A stretch of 13,824 nt of DNA from JAICNR01 sp035687725 (GTDB taxonomy: Bacteria > Gemmatimonadota > Gemmatimonadetes > JACCXV01 > JAHWKZ01): positions 1-13,824 of the forward strand of contig DASRVB010000024.1 in assembly GCA_035687725.1 (NCBI GenBank). Direction: 5' to 3'. The position numbers and the translations under genes were made by a program. Of the stretch, positions 1 through 7,048 are shown one piece after another (positions within the stretch are counted from its first letter, which is position 1; each line of letters starts with the position of its first letter). A model generated the notes under the pieces. It was given only the letters and a program-made list of their open reading frames with translations, was not told where the DNA came from and made no database searches.

Positions 1-1
1 C

Positions 2-199
2 GACACATACATCGCGCAGGCCCGCACCGGAGCGCCGGTCGCGTTCACGATCCAGCGGGACGGCGTGGAGCGGGAGGCGCGCGGCGAAGTGCGGGAGAGC
101 CGCGTGCGCCATGTCGAGATCCGGGAGATCACGTCCTCCTCGTCCGAGGCCCAACTGGTTCGTGCGTCGCTGTTCCAACCGACCCAACCTATTCCTTAG
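2..199 (+). CDS. C-terminal fragment of a PDZ-type protein, possibly M61-family peptidase (5' end outside window)
   Basis: An open frame enters from the left edge (first complete codon at position 2) and ends at TAG 197-199, giving 65 visible residues. It begins DTYIAQARTGAPVAFTI, followed by QRDGVEREARGEV. The pattern of a small-residue turn, a hydrophobic strand, then R-D-G and a charged strand is typical of the end of a PDZ domain. After it comes a charged stretch and a Ser/Gln-rich tail. In M61 (glycyl aminopeptidase-like) proteins a PDZ domain sits at the C-terminus and is followed by a short tail of this kind, so M61 is my best guess. A different PDZ protease or a secretion-associated PDZ protein is also possible. 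The catalytic part lies outside the window, so function cannot be confirmed. The gene converges on the outer-membrane protein gene at 328-831. Confidence 0.5.
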   Translation, partial: DTYIAQARTGAPVAFTIQRDGVEREARGEVRESRVRHVEIREITSSSSEAQLVRASLFQPTQPIP

Positions 200-202
200 C
201 GC

Positions 203-326
203 GAGGCGGCTCGAAACGGGTCAGATGCGAGGCACGCAACGAGTGGATTCCGAGGCGTAGTGGTTCCTACGCCGCAGGAAGACACGAGGAGCGGAACGAA
301 GCAGATGACCCGTTTCCAGCCGCCTC
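203..326. repeat. 124-bp element with 21-bp terminal inverted repeats and an inner hairpin
   Basis: The outer arms are 203-223 (starting GAGGCGGCTCG) and 306-326 (ending CCAGCCGCCTC). They are reverse complements with one mismatch in 21 positions. Inside lies a second perfect inverted repeat, GGCGTAG at 254-260 and CTACGCC at 267-273, with a 6-nt loop. The element starts four bases after the stop of the left gene and ends just before the stop codon of the convergent gene at 328. It could be a MITE-like or other dispersed palindromic element, or a structured 3' region shared by the two convergent transcripts. No flanking target duplication is visible, and no second copy was noticed elsewhere in the window. 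Confidence 0.6.
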
Positions 327-327
327 A

Positions 328-831
328 TCAATACTGCCAGTTGAGGCCGCCCTCGAGGCGGAACAACGACTCGTCCGCGATCTGGAAGCGGACCTCGCCG
401 AACCAGCCCCACCAGCGCTGGACGGGGACGTCGACCCCGCCCGCGAGCAGGAGCGCGATCTCGGTGGAATCGTCGTCGCGTCCTTCTCGATCGAAGTTGA
501 CGTGGCTGAGACCCAGTCCCGCTCCCGCGTAGGGCTCGACTCGAGAACGCGCGGGGTCGACGGGGAACAGGTAATGCAGCTCGCCGGCGAGCATGAACGA
601 GAGCGCGTCGTCGCCCAGCCCGAGCGTGAGGAACGGCTGCAGCCTGACATTCTCCGCCAGTCTTCCCGCGTCCACCTGGCCGCCGATCAGCAGCTGGGTG
701 AGGTCGTCGTCCAGGGTGGCCCCGGCGCGAACGCCGTACGCCATGATCTGAAGATCCTGCGATCGAGAATCGGAAGGGAGGATTGTGACGAGGGTGCCGG
801 CAATCAGCAGGATCGGAAGCGCTCGAGCCAT
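328..831 (-). CDS. small outer-membrane beta-barrel protein
   Basis: 167 residues. The N-terminus (MARALPILLIAGTLVTI) is a signal peptide: one Arg, a hydrophobic core and a Ser-rich cleavage region around residues 20-25. The rest alternates polar and hydrophobic residues in short strands broken by charged turns. It has the PYAGAGLGLSHVNF motif (about residues 120-133) common in OmpA/OmpW-like barrels (outer membrane protein beta-barrel domain families). It ends LNWQY, with the aromatic C-terminal residue typical of barrel proteins recognised by the BAM machinery. The length suits an eight-stranded barrel. The ATG at 829-831 is preceded by GGAGG four bases upstream, which supports the start. 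It is transcribed divergently from the Tic20-like gene at 990 and converges on the PDZ fragment. The role (structural, adhesion or channel) cannot be told from sequence. Confidence 0.8.
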   Translation of the reverse strand: MARALPILLIAGTLVTILPSDSRSQDLQIMAYGVRAGATLDDDLTQLLIGGQVDAGRLAENVRLQPFLTLGLGDDALSFMLAGELHYLFPVDPARSRVEPYAGAGLGLSHVNFDREGRDDDSTEIALLLAGGVDVPVQRWWGWFGEVRFQIADESLFRLEGGLNWQY

Positions 832-937
832 GGGACCTCCGCACGAGGGGTTCTAAGCCGTCAATCGATGCCGGATGGGAAGCATGATACACGGGCTGCC
901 CCGACTTGTGCCCGGGTCGACGCCATCTTACCCTTTG

Positions 938-969
938 GGCCGATGGATCCAACCCCGGACGCATCGGCC
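938..969. promoter_or_regulatory. 8-bp inverted repeat in the 5' leader of the Tic20-like gene
   Basis: GGCCGATG at 938-945 and CATCGGCC at 962-969 are perfect reverse complements 16 bases apart. They end about ten bases before the AAGGAGG ribosome-binding sequence of the TTG start at 990. The repeat could form a leader hairpin or be an operator. No clear promoter boxes were identified in the 158-bp divergent gap 832-989. Confidence 0.35.
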
Positions 970-989
970 ACCAGGGTCAAGGAGGAGCC

Positions 990-1424
990 TTGAACGAGCA
1001 GAACGTACCGAACCCCCCGCCGCCTCCAGGACAGCGGTCCCCGACGGCGAGCCAGAGCTCCACCGGCCTCGACCCGAAGCTGGCGGGTCTGCTGTGTTAC
1101 ATCCTGGGAATCATCACAGGGCTCATCTTCTTCCTCATCGAGAAGAGCAACGACGTGGTGCGGTTCCACGCCGCCCAGTCGATCCTCTTCAGCGGCTCGA
1201 TGATCGTCCTGTGGATCATCCTCACGATCCTGCAATTCGTCATTCTGTCGATTTCCCTCTCGCTGGGGAGCATCTTCTCCCTGCTGACGATGTTGCTCGG
1301 GCTGGCGGTGTTCGTCCTCTGGGTGGTGCTGCTGATCAAGGGCTACTCGGGTCAGAAGTGGAAGCTCCCGGTGATCGGCGACATGGCGGAACGGATGGCA
1401 TCGAGCGGGCAACGGACGGCCTGA
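990..1424 (+). CDS. DUF4870 / Tic20-like small integral membrane protein
   Basis: 144 residues from a TTG start at 990-992. This start was chosen because AAGGAGG (979-985) lies a good distance upstream. The frame is open further 5', but that extension looks non-coding. The N-terminal 30 or so residues are a Pro/Ser/Gln-rich cytoplasmic tail (PNPPPPPGQRSP). Then come three hydrophobic helices: about 35-50, 65-88 and 95-118. Between the first two is the family's characteristic stretch LIEKSNDVVRFHAAQSI, which matches the FHA-Q pattern of DUF4870 (Tic20-like) proteins. The C-terminus has the usual positively charged GQKWKLPVIGD segment. Family members are widespread but uncharacterised in bacteria; a link to membrane transport is by remote similarity to chloroplast Tic20 only. 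The thymidine phosphorylase frame begins ten bases downstream, implying co-transcription. Confidence 0.85.
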   Translation: MNEQNVPNPPPPPGQRSPTASQSSTGLDPKLAGLLCYILGIITGLIFFLIEKSNDVVRFHAAQSILFSGSMIVLWIILTILQFVILSISLSLGSIFSLLTMLLGLAVFVLWVVLLIKGYSGQKWKLPVIGDMAERMASSGQRTA

Positions 1425-1434
1425 GCGGCCAGCT

Positions 1435-2748
1435 CTGAATCCAGTCTCGATCATCCGCAAGAAGCGCGACGGCGGCTCACTCTCCTACGACGAGTGGGCC
1501 GCCTTTTTTTCCGCCTACCTGGCGGATGAGGTGGCCGACTATCACGTCTCCGCGCTCCTCATGGCCGTGTTCTTCCAGGGCATGGACGCGGAGGAGACGA
1601 GCGCCCTCACCCGAATCATGGTCGACTCCGGGGAGACGTGGTCCTGGGAGGACGTCGGCGGCCCGGTCGTCGACAAGCACTCGACCGGAGGCGTGGGGGA
1701 CAAGGCGTCCATACCGCTCGCCCCGATCGCGGCGGCCTGCGGTCTCAAGGTCCCGATGGTGTCGGGACGCGGCCTCGGCCATACCGGCGGAACGCTCGAC
1801 AAGCTGGAGTCGATCCCCGGGTACCAGGTCCGCCTGACGAAGGAGGACTTCGAGCGGCTGCTGCGGGACGTAGGATATGGCATGGGAGGACAGACGGGGA
1901 CGTTCGCCCCCCTGGACCGCGAGGTCTACGCGCTGCGCGACGTGACCGCCACGGTCGAGTCGATTCCGCTCATCACGGCCAGCATCATGTCGAAGAAGAT
2001 CGCCGAGGGCGTGTCGGGGCTGGTGACCGACGTGAAGTGGGGGGACGGCGCGTTCATGGTCCCCTACGAAGACGCCGAGGGTCTTGCGCGGAGCATGATC
2101 CGGATCGGGTCCGAATTCGAACTGCGGGTCGAGGCGCTCATGACGCGCATGGACATGCCGCTCGGTCGCACGATCGGCCATGCATTGGAGATCCGGGAAT
2201 CGATCGCCCTGCTCCGTGGCGAGCCCGTCGACGAGCGGCTCCGGGACCTTGTGACCGCGCTGGCGGAGCGCATGCTGGTCCTCGGTGGACTGGCGGAACC
2301 CTCCGACGCCACCAGCCGTGTCGCGGAGGCGATCGCGAGCGGGCGCGCGCTCGAGCTCTTTCGCGCCAATGTCGAGGCCCAGGGAGGCGATCCCAGGGTT
2401 GCCGACGACCTGTCGCTCTTGCCGTCGGCGCCCTGCCTTCGCGAGGTGCCCGCACCCGCTGCTGGCTGGCTGGTGAAGCTCCCGGCGCGGGAGGTCGGCT
2501 ATGCGCTGATCGATCTGGGCGGCGGTAGACGGACCAAGGGAGCCGAGATCGATCGCGCGGTGGGGTTCGAGCTCCTGCGTCGCCCCGGCGAAGAGGTCGC
2601 GCGCGGCGAGGCGTGGTGCGTCGTGCACGCGCGATCGGAGGACGAGGCCCTAGCGGCGGGCGAGCGCCTATCGGGTCTCGCCGTGTGGTCGGAGGCGCCG
2701 GTGGAGATCAAGCCGATCGTGACGCGCGCGCTTTCCGAGCAATCGTAA
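1435..2748 (+). CDS. deoA: thymidine phosphorylase (pyrimidine-nucleoside phosphorylase family), CTG start
   Basis: Phosphorolyses thymidine to thymine and 2-deoxyribose-1-phosphate in cytosolic pyrimidine salvage. 437 residues from CTG, matching the usual length of about 435. Visible landmarks are the N-terminal helix motif IIRKKRDGG (residues 6-14), the phosphate-binding KHSTGGVGDK (81-90), the family signature SGRGLGHTGGTLDKLE (110-125), and the nucleoside-binding R168, S183 and K187, which align with E. coli R171, S186 and K190. M108, just before the signature, corresponds to E. coli Met111, whereas Bacillus pyrimidine-nucleoside phosphorylase has Lys, so thymidine preference is likely. 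The C-terminal PYNP-type domain spans about 345-420. Start choice: the frame is open from 1375, yet it contains no ATG, GTG or TTG until GTG 1531, which would remove 32 conserved residues. CTG 1435 (or ATC 1450) is therefore inferred. Translation may be coupled to the gene ending at 1424. Confidence 0.93.
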   Translation: MNPVSIIRKKRDGGSLSYDEWAAFFSAYLADEVADYHVSALLMAVFFQGMDAEETSALTRIMVDSGETWSWEDVGGPVVDKHSTGGVGDKASIPLAPIAAACGLKVPMVSGRGLGHTGGTLDKLESIPGYQVRLTKEDFERLLRDVGYGMGGQTGTFAPLDREVYALRDVTATVESIPLITASIMSKKIAEGVSGLVTDVKWGDGAFMVPYEDAEGLARSMIRIGSEFELRVEALMTRMDMPLGRTIGHALEIRESIALLRGEPVDERLRDLVTALAERMLVLGGLAEPSDATSRVAEAIASGRALELFRANVEAQGGDPRVADDLSLLPSAPCLREVPAPAAGWLVKLPAREVGYALIDLGGGRRTKGAEIDRAVGFELLRRPGEEVARGEAWCVVHARSEDEALAAGERLSGLAVWSEAPVEIKPIVTRALSEQS

Positions 2749-2821
2749 TACAGCCGGAATCGTTCAATTCCCGTCAAAGGGACCAGATACCGGCAAAGCC
2801 GAGCATCACGCATTTTCGAGT

Positions 2822-2850
2822 TTGCATCGAGGCCGTGTTTTTCTTATGGT
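2822..2850 (+). promoter_or_regulatory. possible promoter for the first BACON-metzincin lipoprotein gene
   Basis: TTGCAT (2822-2827) and TATGGT (2845-2850) are 17 bases apart, in a locally AT-rich part of the 164-bp gap between the thymidine phosphorylase stop and the GTG start at 2913. They match the sigma-70 consensus at 3/6 and 4/6 positions, so this is only a candidate. Confidence 0.25.
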
Positions 2851-2912
2851 AGCCGCATAACAGTTCATCCGTAGTGCCCCATCGCATAACTCTCACGCGG
2901 GGAGACTCCTAC

Positions 2913-4544
2913 GTGAAATCATCCGTCAGCTGCGCCCTGCGCGCGGCCATAGTCGGCTTTTTGTGCGCGGCGATCGCCGTTGCCTGCAATACCTCCTCAC
3001 CCGTCGAAGTCGATTCCACCTTCGAAGCCGCCCTGGAGGAGTCCTGGCTCGAAGCCTCGCCACTACAGATCGATCTCGGAGCCACCTCTACATCGGCGTC
3101 GATCACCCTCAAGACGAGCTACAGGAGAAGGGTATCGTGGACCGCGAGCGAGAACGCGTCCTGGCTCTCGCTGGAAAAGTCATCCGGATCCGTGAGGAGG
3201 GGCTCTCCCATAAAGATCCCGCTGTCCGTCGAGCGCGACGGATTGCCGGCGGGAGATTACAGCACGAGCGTGACGATCTCGTCCACAAAGGGCACCGAGA
3301 CCGTGGACGTGAGATTGAGCGTGGCGACGTCTGGAACGACGACGTTCTCAGTCTCGCCGCAGCAGCTCGATTTCGGCAGCACGGCTACGAGCCTCTCGGT
3401 GACGCTGAAGAACACCAGCAGCAAGTCGCTGTCCTGGAACGCGAGCGAGGGTGTAGGCTGGCTCGGTCTCAACACCATGTCGGGGACGATATCCGCAAAC
3501 TCGCAGAAGACGGTGGTGATCTCCATAAGCCGAACGGGCAAGACCGCGGGTACCTACTCCACGAACGTGAAGTTCTCGGCCGGCACCGCAGGATCTGGTA
3601 CCGTGACGGCGAACATGACCGTGCCGTCATCCTCGGGGACGGTGCTGCTCGCCGGCCAGCTGGTCAATCAGTTCACGGGGGCCGCTCTCCAGGGCATCAC
3701 GGTCCAGTACGGGGGCAAGACCGCGACGACGAACTCGTCGGGCATGTTCACGATCTCGGGCTCGCCTGTGAGCACTTTGCAGCAGCTCACTCTCTCGGGT
3801 TCCGGGGTCTACAAGCGGGTGACGTTCGCGCGGACGGGCGACAGCAAGTGGGGTGTGATTCCCTCCAGCTTCAACATCACGGCGTTCAACGACGTCGCGC
3901 GGGACGAATGGGGGTCGAGCACGGTTCGCTGGGTGACGCGGCCGACCATCTACGTGGACAGCCGGCCGGAGGGGTTCTCGAGCTCCGAGATGTCGACCTG
4001 GATTTCCCAGGTCAAGGTTCAGGCAGCGGAGTTCGTGTCGAAGTGGTCGGGTACGGTGATCCAGCCTTCATCGGTGATCGTGACCTCCAGCCCACCTGCC
4101 GACCTCACGACAGGGACGATCGTGATTCACATCAGCGACAACTCCTCCGACTTCGGGGGCAGCTCGGGCGCGATCGGCTACGCGAGGCTCTCGCAGAACT
4201 CGGACCGGTCGATCCGAAGCTCCGCGGTTTGGCTCCGCTACTCGCTGTATCCGGGGACCACGAAGGCCGACAAGCGCAAGGGCATTCTCGGTCACGAGCT
4301 CGGGCACGCGATGGGTTTGGGACACATGGATCGCGACATGGTCAGCTTGATGCAGCCATCGATCGGAACGAAAACGGATCTCCTCGAGTTCGACCGGCAG
4401 GTGGCGTCGTTCGTCTACACGCGATCGCCGAGTAACACCTCGCCGGACACGGATAGCTCGGCGAGCTTCCTGGGAGCCCTGGCCCCGTCCGCCGCGCCCG
4501 TATCCAGGGAGTGGGTCTGCGAGGCGGGCGAGGATCAGCCTTAG
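2913..4544 (+). CDS. lipoprotein with two BACON-like domains and a C-terminal metzincin (matrixin-like) protease domain, copy 1
   Basis: 543 residues from GTG 2913, with GGGGAG eight bases upstream. Residues 1-25 form a lipoprotein-type signal ending AVAC with Cys25 as the lipidation site, so the protein is probably anchored in the outer membrane or on the surface. Two Ig-like repeats follow (about 46-137 and 145-238). Each opens with a 'L.P..ID(L/F)G' strand and contains W-x-A-S-E and a later WL-x-L; this is the BACON-type pattern. Residues 243-300 resemble a carboxypeptidase regulatory-like domain (AGQLVNQFTGAALQGITV). The C-terminal domain (about 320-505) carries HELGHAMGLGH (461-471), a full HExxHxxGxxH zinc motif with Glu462 as the base, and SLMQPS as the Met-turn (M480). 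No prodomain cysteine switch was noticed. Substrate unknown. It is paralogous to 7049-8722 and converges on the PBP gene. Confidence 0.85.
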   Translation: MKSSVSCALRAAIVGFLCAAIAVACNTSSPVEVDSTFEAALEESWLEASPLQIDLGATSTSASITLKTSYRRRVSWTASENASWLSLEKSSGSVRRGSPIKIPLSVERDGLPAGDYSTSVTISSTKGTETVDVRLSVATSGTTTFSVSPQQLDFGSTATSLSVTLKNTSSKSLSWNASEGVGWLGLNTMSGTISANSQKTVVISISRTGKTAGTYSTNVKFSAGTAGSGTVTANMTVPSSSGTVLLAGQLVNQFTGAALQGITVQYGGKTATTNSSGMFTISGSPVSTLQQLTLSGSGVYKRVTFARTGDSKWGVIPSSFNITAFNDVARDEWGSSTVRWVTRPTIYVDSRPEGFSSSEMSTWISQVKVQAAEFVSKWSGTVIQPSSVIVTSSPPADLTTGTIVIHISDNSSDFGGSSGAIGYARLSQNSDRSIRSSAVWLRYSLYPGTTKADKRKGILGHELGHAMGLGHMDRDMVSLMQPSIGTKTDLLEFDRQVASFVYTRSPSNTSPDTDSSASFLGALAPSAAPVSREWVCEAGEDQP

Positions 4545-4561
4545 CGCACTACTGCTGCGAG

Positions 4562-4595
4562 AGGGGGCGAGGCATGCGGACTGCCCTCGCCCCCT
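4562..4595. terminator. hairpin between convergent genes, possible bidirectional terminator
   Basis: AGGGGGCGAGG (4562-4572) and CCTCGCCCCCT (4585-4595) form a perfect 11-bp stem with a 12-nt loop. It sits in the 59-bp gap between the stop of the lipoprotein gene (+) and the stop of the PBP gene (-). No strong T-run follows on either strand, so intrinsic termination would be non-classical. Confidence 0.6.
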
Positions 4596-4603
4596 TCTCG
4601 AAC

Positions 4604-6802
4604 TCAGAAGAGGAAGTCGTCGTCCACTTGCGGGGGTGAGTCTTCGCCGCCGCGTCCACCGGGGCGCTCGCCGTTCAGGGGCCCTTCGAGGAGCGGCACG
4701 CCGGTATCCTCGCGGGGCGCGTTGCAATAATGCTCGGGCTCGGTGCCGGGGATCATGATCTCGGTGTAGGCGGCCATCCCGCAGAAACCCGCCGCCAGCA
4801 TGCCCGTGCGCGTGGTCACACTCACGTGCTCGAGGCCGGGCGGCTCCGGGAACCCGTCCTCGGGGATCTCGAGTCCCTCGTGCGCGACCTTCATGAAGTC
4901 CGTCCAAACGGGAGCTGCGAGCACGCCTCCCGTCCCGTTGTACCGGATCCGCTGCTTGCGATCGAACCCGACCCACGTCAGTGTGATGTACTCCGGCGTG
5001 AAGCCCACGAACCAGGCGTCCGTCGACTCGTTCGTCGTCCCCGTCTTGCCGGCCGCCGGCCATTCGAACCCCTGTCCCCGGACGCCGTAGCGGCCGGTGC
5101 CTTTCTCCACCACATCCTCCAGGATGGTCGTCACGATGTACGCCTCCTGCTCGGTCAGGATGCGCGTGCGGGCGGGCGTATAGGTGCGGATGACGTTCCC
5201 GTTTCGGTCTTCGACTCGCGTGATCGCGATCGGAGTGACGCGCGTCCCGTACGTCGGATAGACCGTGTAGGCCCGGAGCACCTCCATGGGGTTTAGATCG
5301 GCTGCGCCCAGGGCGAGCGACCCGTAGGGGGGCAGCTCGGAGCTGATCCCGGCGTCCCGCGCATAGTCGATCACGGCCTGGATCCCGACGTCGAACATGA
5401 GGCGCACGGTAGGCACGTTGATCGAGTTGGTGAGCGCGTGGCGCAACGTGACGGGCCCGCGGAAGCGGCGGTCGAAGTTCTCCGGCGTCCATGTCTCCCC
5501 GTTGCCCATCGGCATCGACAGCGGCCTGTCGTCGACCACGTAGGACACGGGGAATCCGTTCCGGACGGCGGCCGTGTAGACGAACGGCTTGAATACCGAG
5601 CCCGGCTGGCGCAGCGACTGCGTGGCGCGATTGAACTTCGATTCCTCGAACGACCGGCCGCCGACCATGGCCACGATCCCGCCGGTTTCGAGGTCGACCG
5701 ACACCAGTATGCCCTGCAGGTACGGGGTCACCGGCCCGCCGTCGGGCTCGAGGAAAGCGAAGCTGTCCCCGGCCGCGAACGCCGCCTCGCGGGCGGCCAG
5801 CCAGTCCGCGCGCCGCATCTTGTCTGACGCCAGCGTCTTCTCGATCGCGTCCAGGTGCTTCGCCACGGCCTCTTCGGCCGTTTGCTGGAGCTTCGGGTCC
5901 AGGGTCGTGAAGACGCGATAGCCGCCCTGCCACACCGCGTCGGTCCCGAGCTGCTGCTCGAGCTGACGCCGCACGTATTCGGTGAAGTACGTGTCCGCAC
6001 CCTCGACTCCGCGTCGCGGAGCGAGATCGATCTCGCTGCTGGCCGCCTGCCGCGCCGCGTCCCGCTCGATGGCGTTCACTTCGACGAGGTTCTGGAGCAC
6101 GGTGGCGCGCCGATCGAGCGCGGCCTGCATGCTGACGCGCGGGCTCTGCCGGGACGGCGCCTGGACGATCCCCGCCAGGAGCGCCGCCTCGGGCAGGGTC
6201 AGGTCGGTCGCGGGCTTGCCGAAGTACATCTGCGCGGCCGACTCGATCCCGTACGCGCCGCTCCCGAAGTAGACCTGGTTCACGTACATCTCGAGGATCT
6301 TGTTCTTGGGATACATCTCCTCGATCTCGTGCGCCAGGATCATCTCCTTGAACTTTCGCACGAACCGCTTCTCCGGTGAGAGGAAGAGGTTCCGCGAGAG
6401 TTGCATCGTGATCGTGGAGCCCCCCTGGCCTCGGCTGCCCGTCACGACGTTGTGCCAGGCGGCGCTAGCCAGCCGTCGGAGGTTGATCCCGTCGTGCTTG
6501 AAGAACGCGCGATCCTCCGTCGCCAGGATGGCGCGGATGAACTGGGGAGGGACGCGCTCCAGCGGGATGATCTCCCGGCGCTCGCTGGCGAACTCCGCGA
6601 TCAGCGAGCCATCGGCGGCGAACACCTTCGTCACGAGGCTCGGCTGCCACTCCTCGAGCCGCGCGATCGAGGGCAGGTCGGCGCGGTACTTCTCGTAGAT
6701 GCCGAGGAACGCGCCCACTCCCATGCAGACCGTGAACGTCGCGATCAGCGCCAGGATGTTGGAGCCGCGCCAGAAGCGGAAGTGACCCGGGGGGTTGCCC
6801 AT
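4604..6802 (-). CDS. mrcA: class A penicillin-binding protein (PBP1A-like bifunctional transglycosylase/transpeptidase)
   Basis: Polymerises lipid II into glycan strands and crosslinks the peptides in the periplasm. 732 residues from ATG 6802. A TTG at 6811 in the same frame would add three residues and has a poor AGG three to four bases away; the choice is not certain. A single N-terminal TM helix (about 15-35) precedes the GT51 domain, which has ATEDRAFFKHDGIN with catalytic Glu96, GGSTITMQLSRNL (127-139), KFKEMILAHEIE and the NQVYFGSGAYGIESAA motif. The transpeptidase domain shows SVFK (nucleophile Ser402, Lys405), SIN (460-462) and KTG (586-588), so both activities look intact. The C-terminus is Pro/Gly/acid-rich and ends DDDFLF; two cysteines (674, 693) lie in it. 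It is transcribed alone on the minus strand, between two + strand lipoprotein paralogs. Confidence 0.96.
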   Translation of the reverse strand: MGNPPGHFRFWRGSNILALIATFTVCMGVGAFLGIYEKYRADLPSIARLEEWQPSLVTKVFAADGSLIAEFASERREIIPLERVPPQFIRAILATEDRAFFKHDGINLRRLASAAWHNVVTGSRGQGGSTITMQLSRNLFLSPEKRFVRKFKEMILAHEIEEMYPKNKILEMYVNQVYFGSGAYGIESAAQMYFGKPATDLTLPEAALLAGIVQAPSRQSPRVSMQAALDRRATVLQNLVEVNAIERDAARQAASSEIDLAPRRGVEGADTYFTEYVRRQLEQQLGTDAVWQGGYRVFTTLDPKLQQTAEEAVAKHLDAIEKTLASDKMRRADWLAAREAAFAAGDSFAFLEPDGGPVTPYLQGILVSVDLETGGIVAMVGGRSFEESKFNRATQSLRQPGSVFKPFVYTAAVRNGFPVSYVVDDRPLSMPMGNGETWTPENFDRRFRGPVTLRHALTNSINVPTVRLMFDVGIQAVIDYARDAGISSELPPYGSLALGAADLNPMEVLRAYTVYPTYGTRVTPIAITRVEDRNGNVIRTYTPARTRILTEQEAYIVTTILEDVVEKGTGRYGVRGQGFEWPAAGKTGTTNESTDAWFVGFTPEYITLTWVGFDRKQRIRYNGTGGVLAAPVWTDFMKVAHEGLEIPEDGFPEPPGLEHVSVTTRTGMLAAGFCGMAAYTEIMIPGTEPEHYCNAPREDTGVPLLEGPLNGERPGGRGGEDSPPQVDDDFLF

Positions 6803-6848
6803 GCGATTCAATATACCTGCTCGGCCGGAGGCGTGGCGATTCGCAATT

Positions 6849-6868
6849 CGGCCTTGGAGTGAAGGCCG
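6849..6868. other. short hairpin in the divergent intergenic region
   Basis: CGGCCTT (6849-6855) and AAGGCCG (6862-6868) are a perfect 7-bp inverted repeat with a 6-nt loop. It lies in the 246-bp gap between the divergent PBP and second lipoprotein genes, and could be an operator or a leader hairpin for the PBP transcript. The rest of this gap shows no open frame I would call a gene and no convincing promoter boxes. Confidence 0.3.
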
Positions 6869-7048
6869 CGCGGGTGGAAGCGGACTGCCGTCAGTGTGGA
6901 AGCCGGGTTCCGAATTTCATCGATTTTTCCCTGCGACGCTCCGTTGTCGAAGACGGCATGTTCATTGCACCGCCCTCAAGTCCAGTACGCGGAGCCCAAC
7001 ACGTCCCCGGGCGCCACCTCGACAACACATCCCCCGTTGGAGACTGCC

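Noticed and set aside
203..326. Possible integron attC site
   Set aside because: The size fits, but the ends lack the RYYYAAC/GTTRRRY core boxes and the element lies between convergent, ordinary chromosomal genes.
1477..2628. 383-codon minus-strand frame opposite thymidine phosphorylase
   Set aside because: Antisense shadow of a conserved enzyme gene; no ribosome-binding site or domain.
2963..4435. 490-codon + strand frame inside lipoprotein copy 1
   Set aside because: Out-of-frame shadow of a gene with a clear signal, repeats and zinc motif; its composition is Arg/His/Gly-rich with no domain.
4068..5933. Long minus-strand open frame of 621 codons overlapping the PBP gene and the 3' part of lipoprotein copy 1
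   Set aside because: It is an Arg/Gly/Pro-rich translation with no family features, antisense to or out of frame with genes that have intact catalytic motifs; a high-GC shadow frame.
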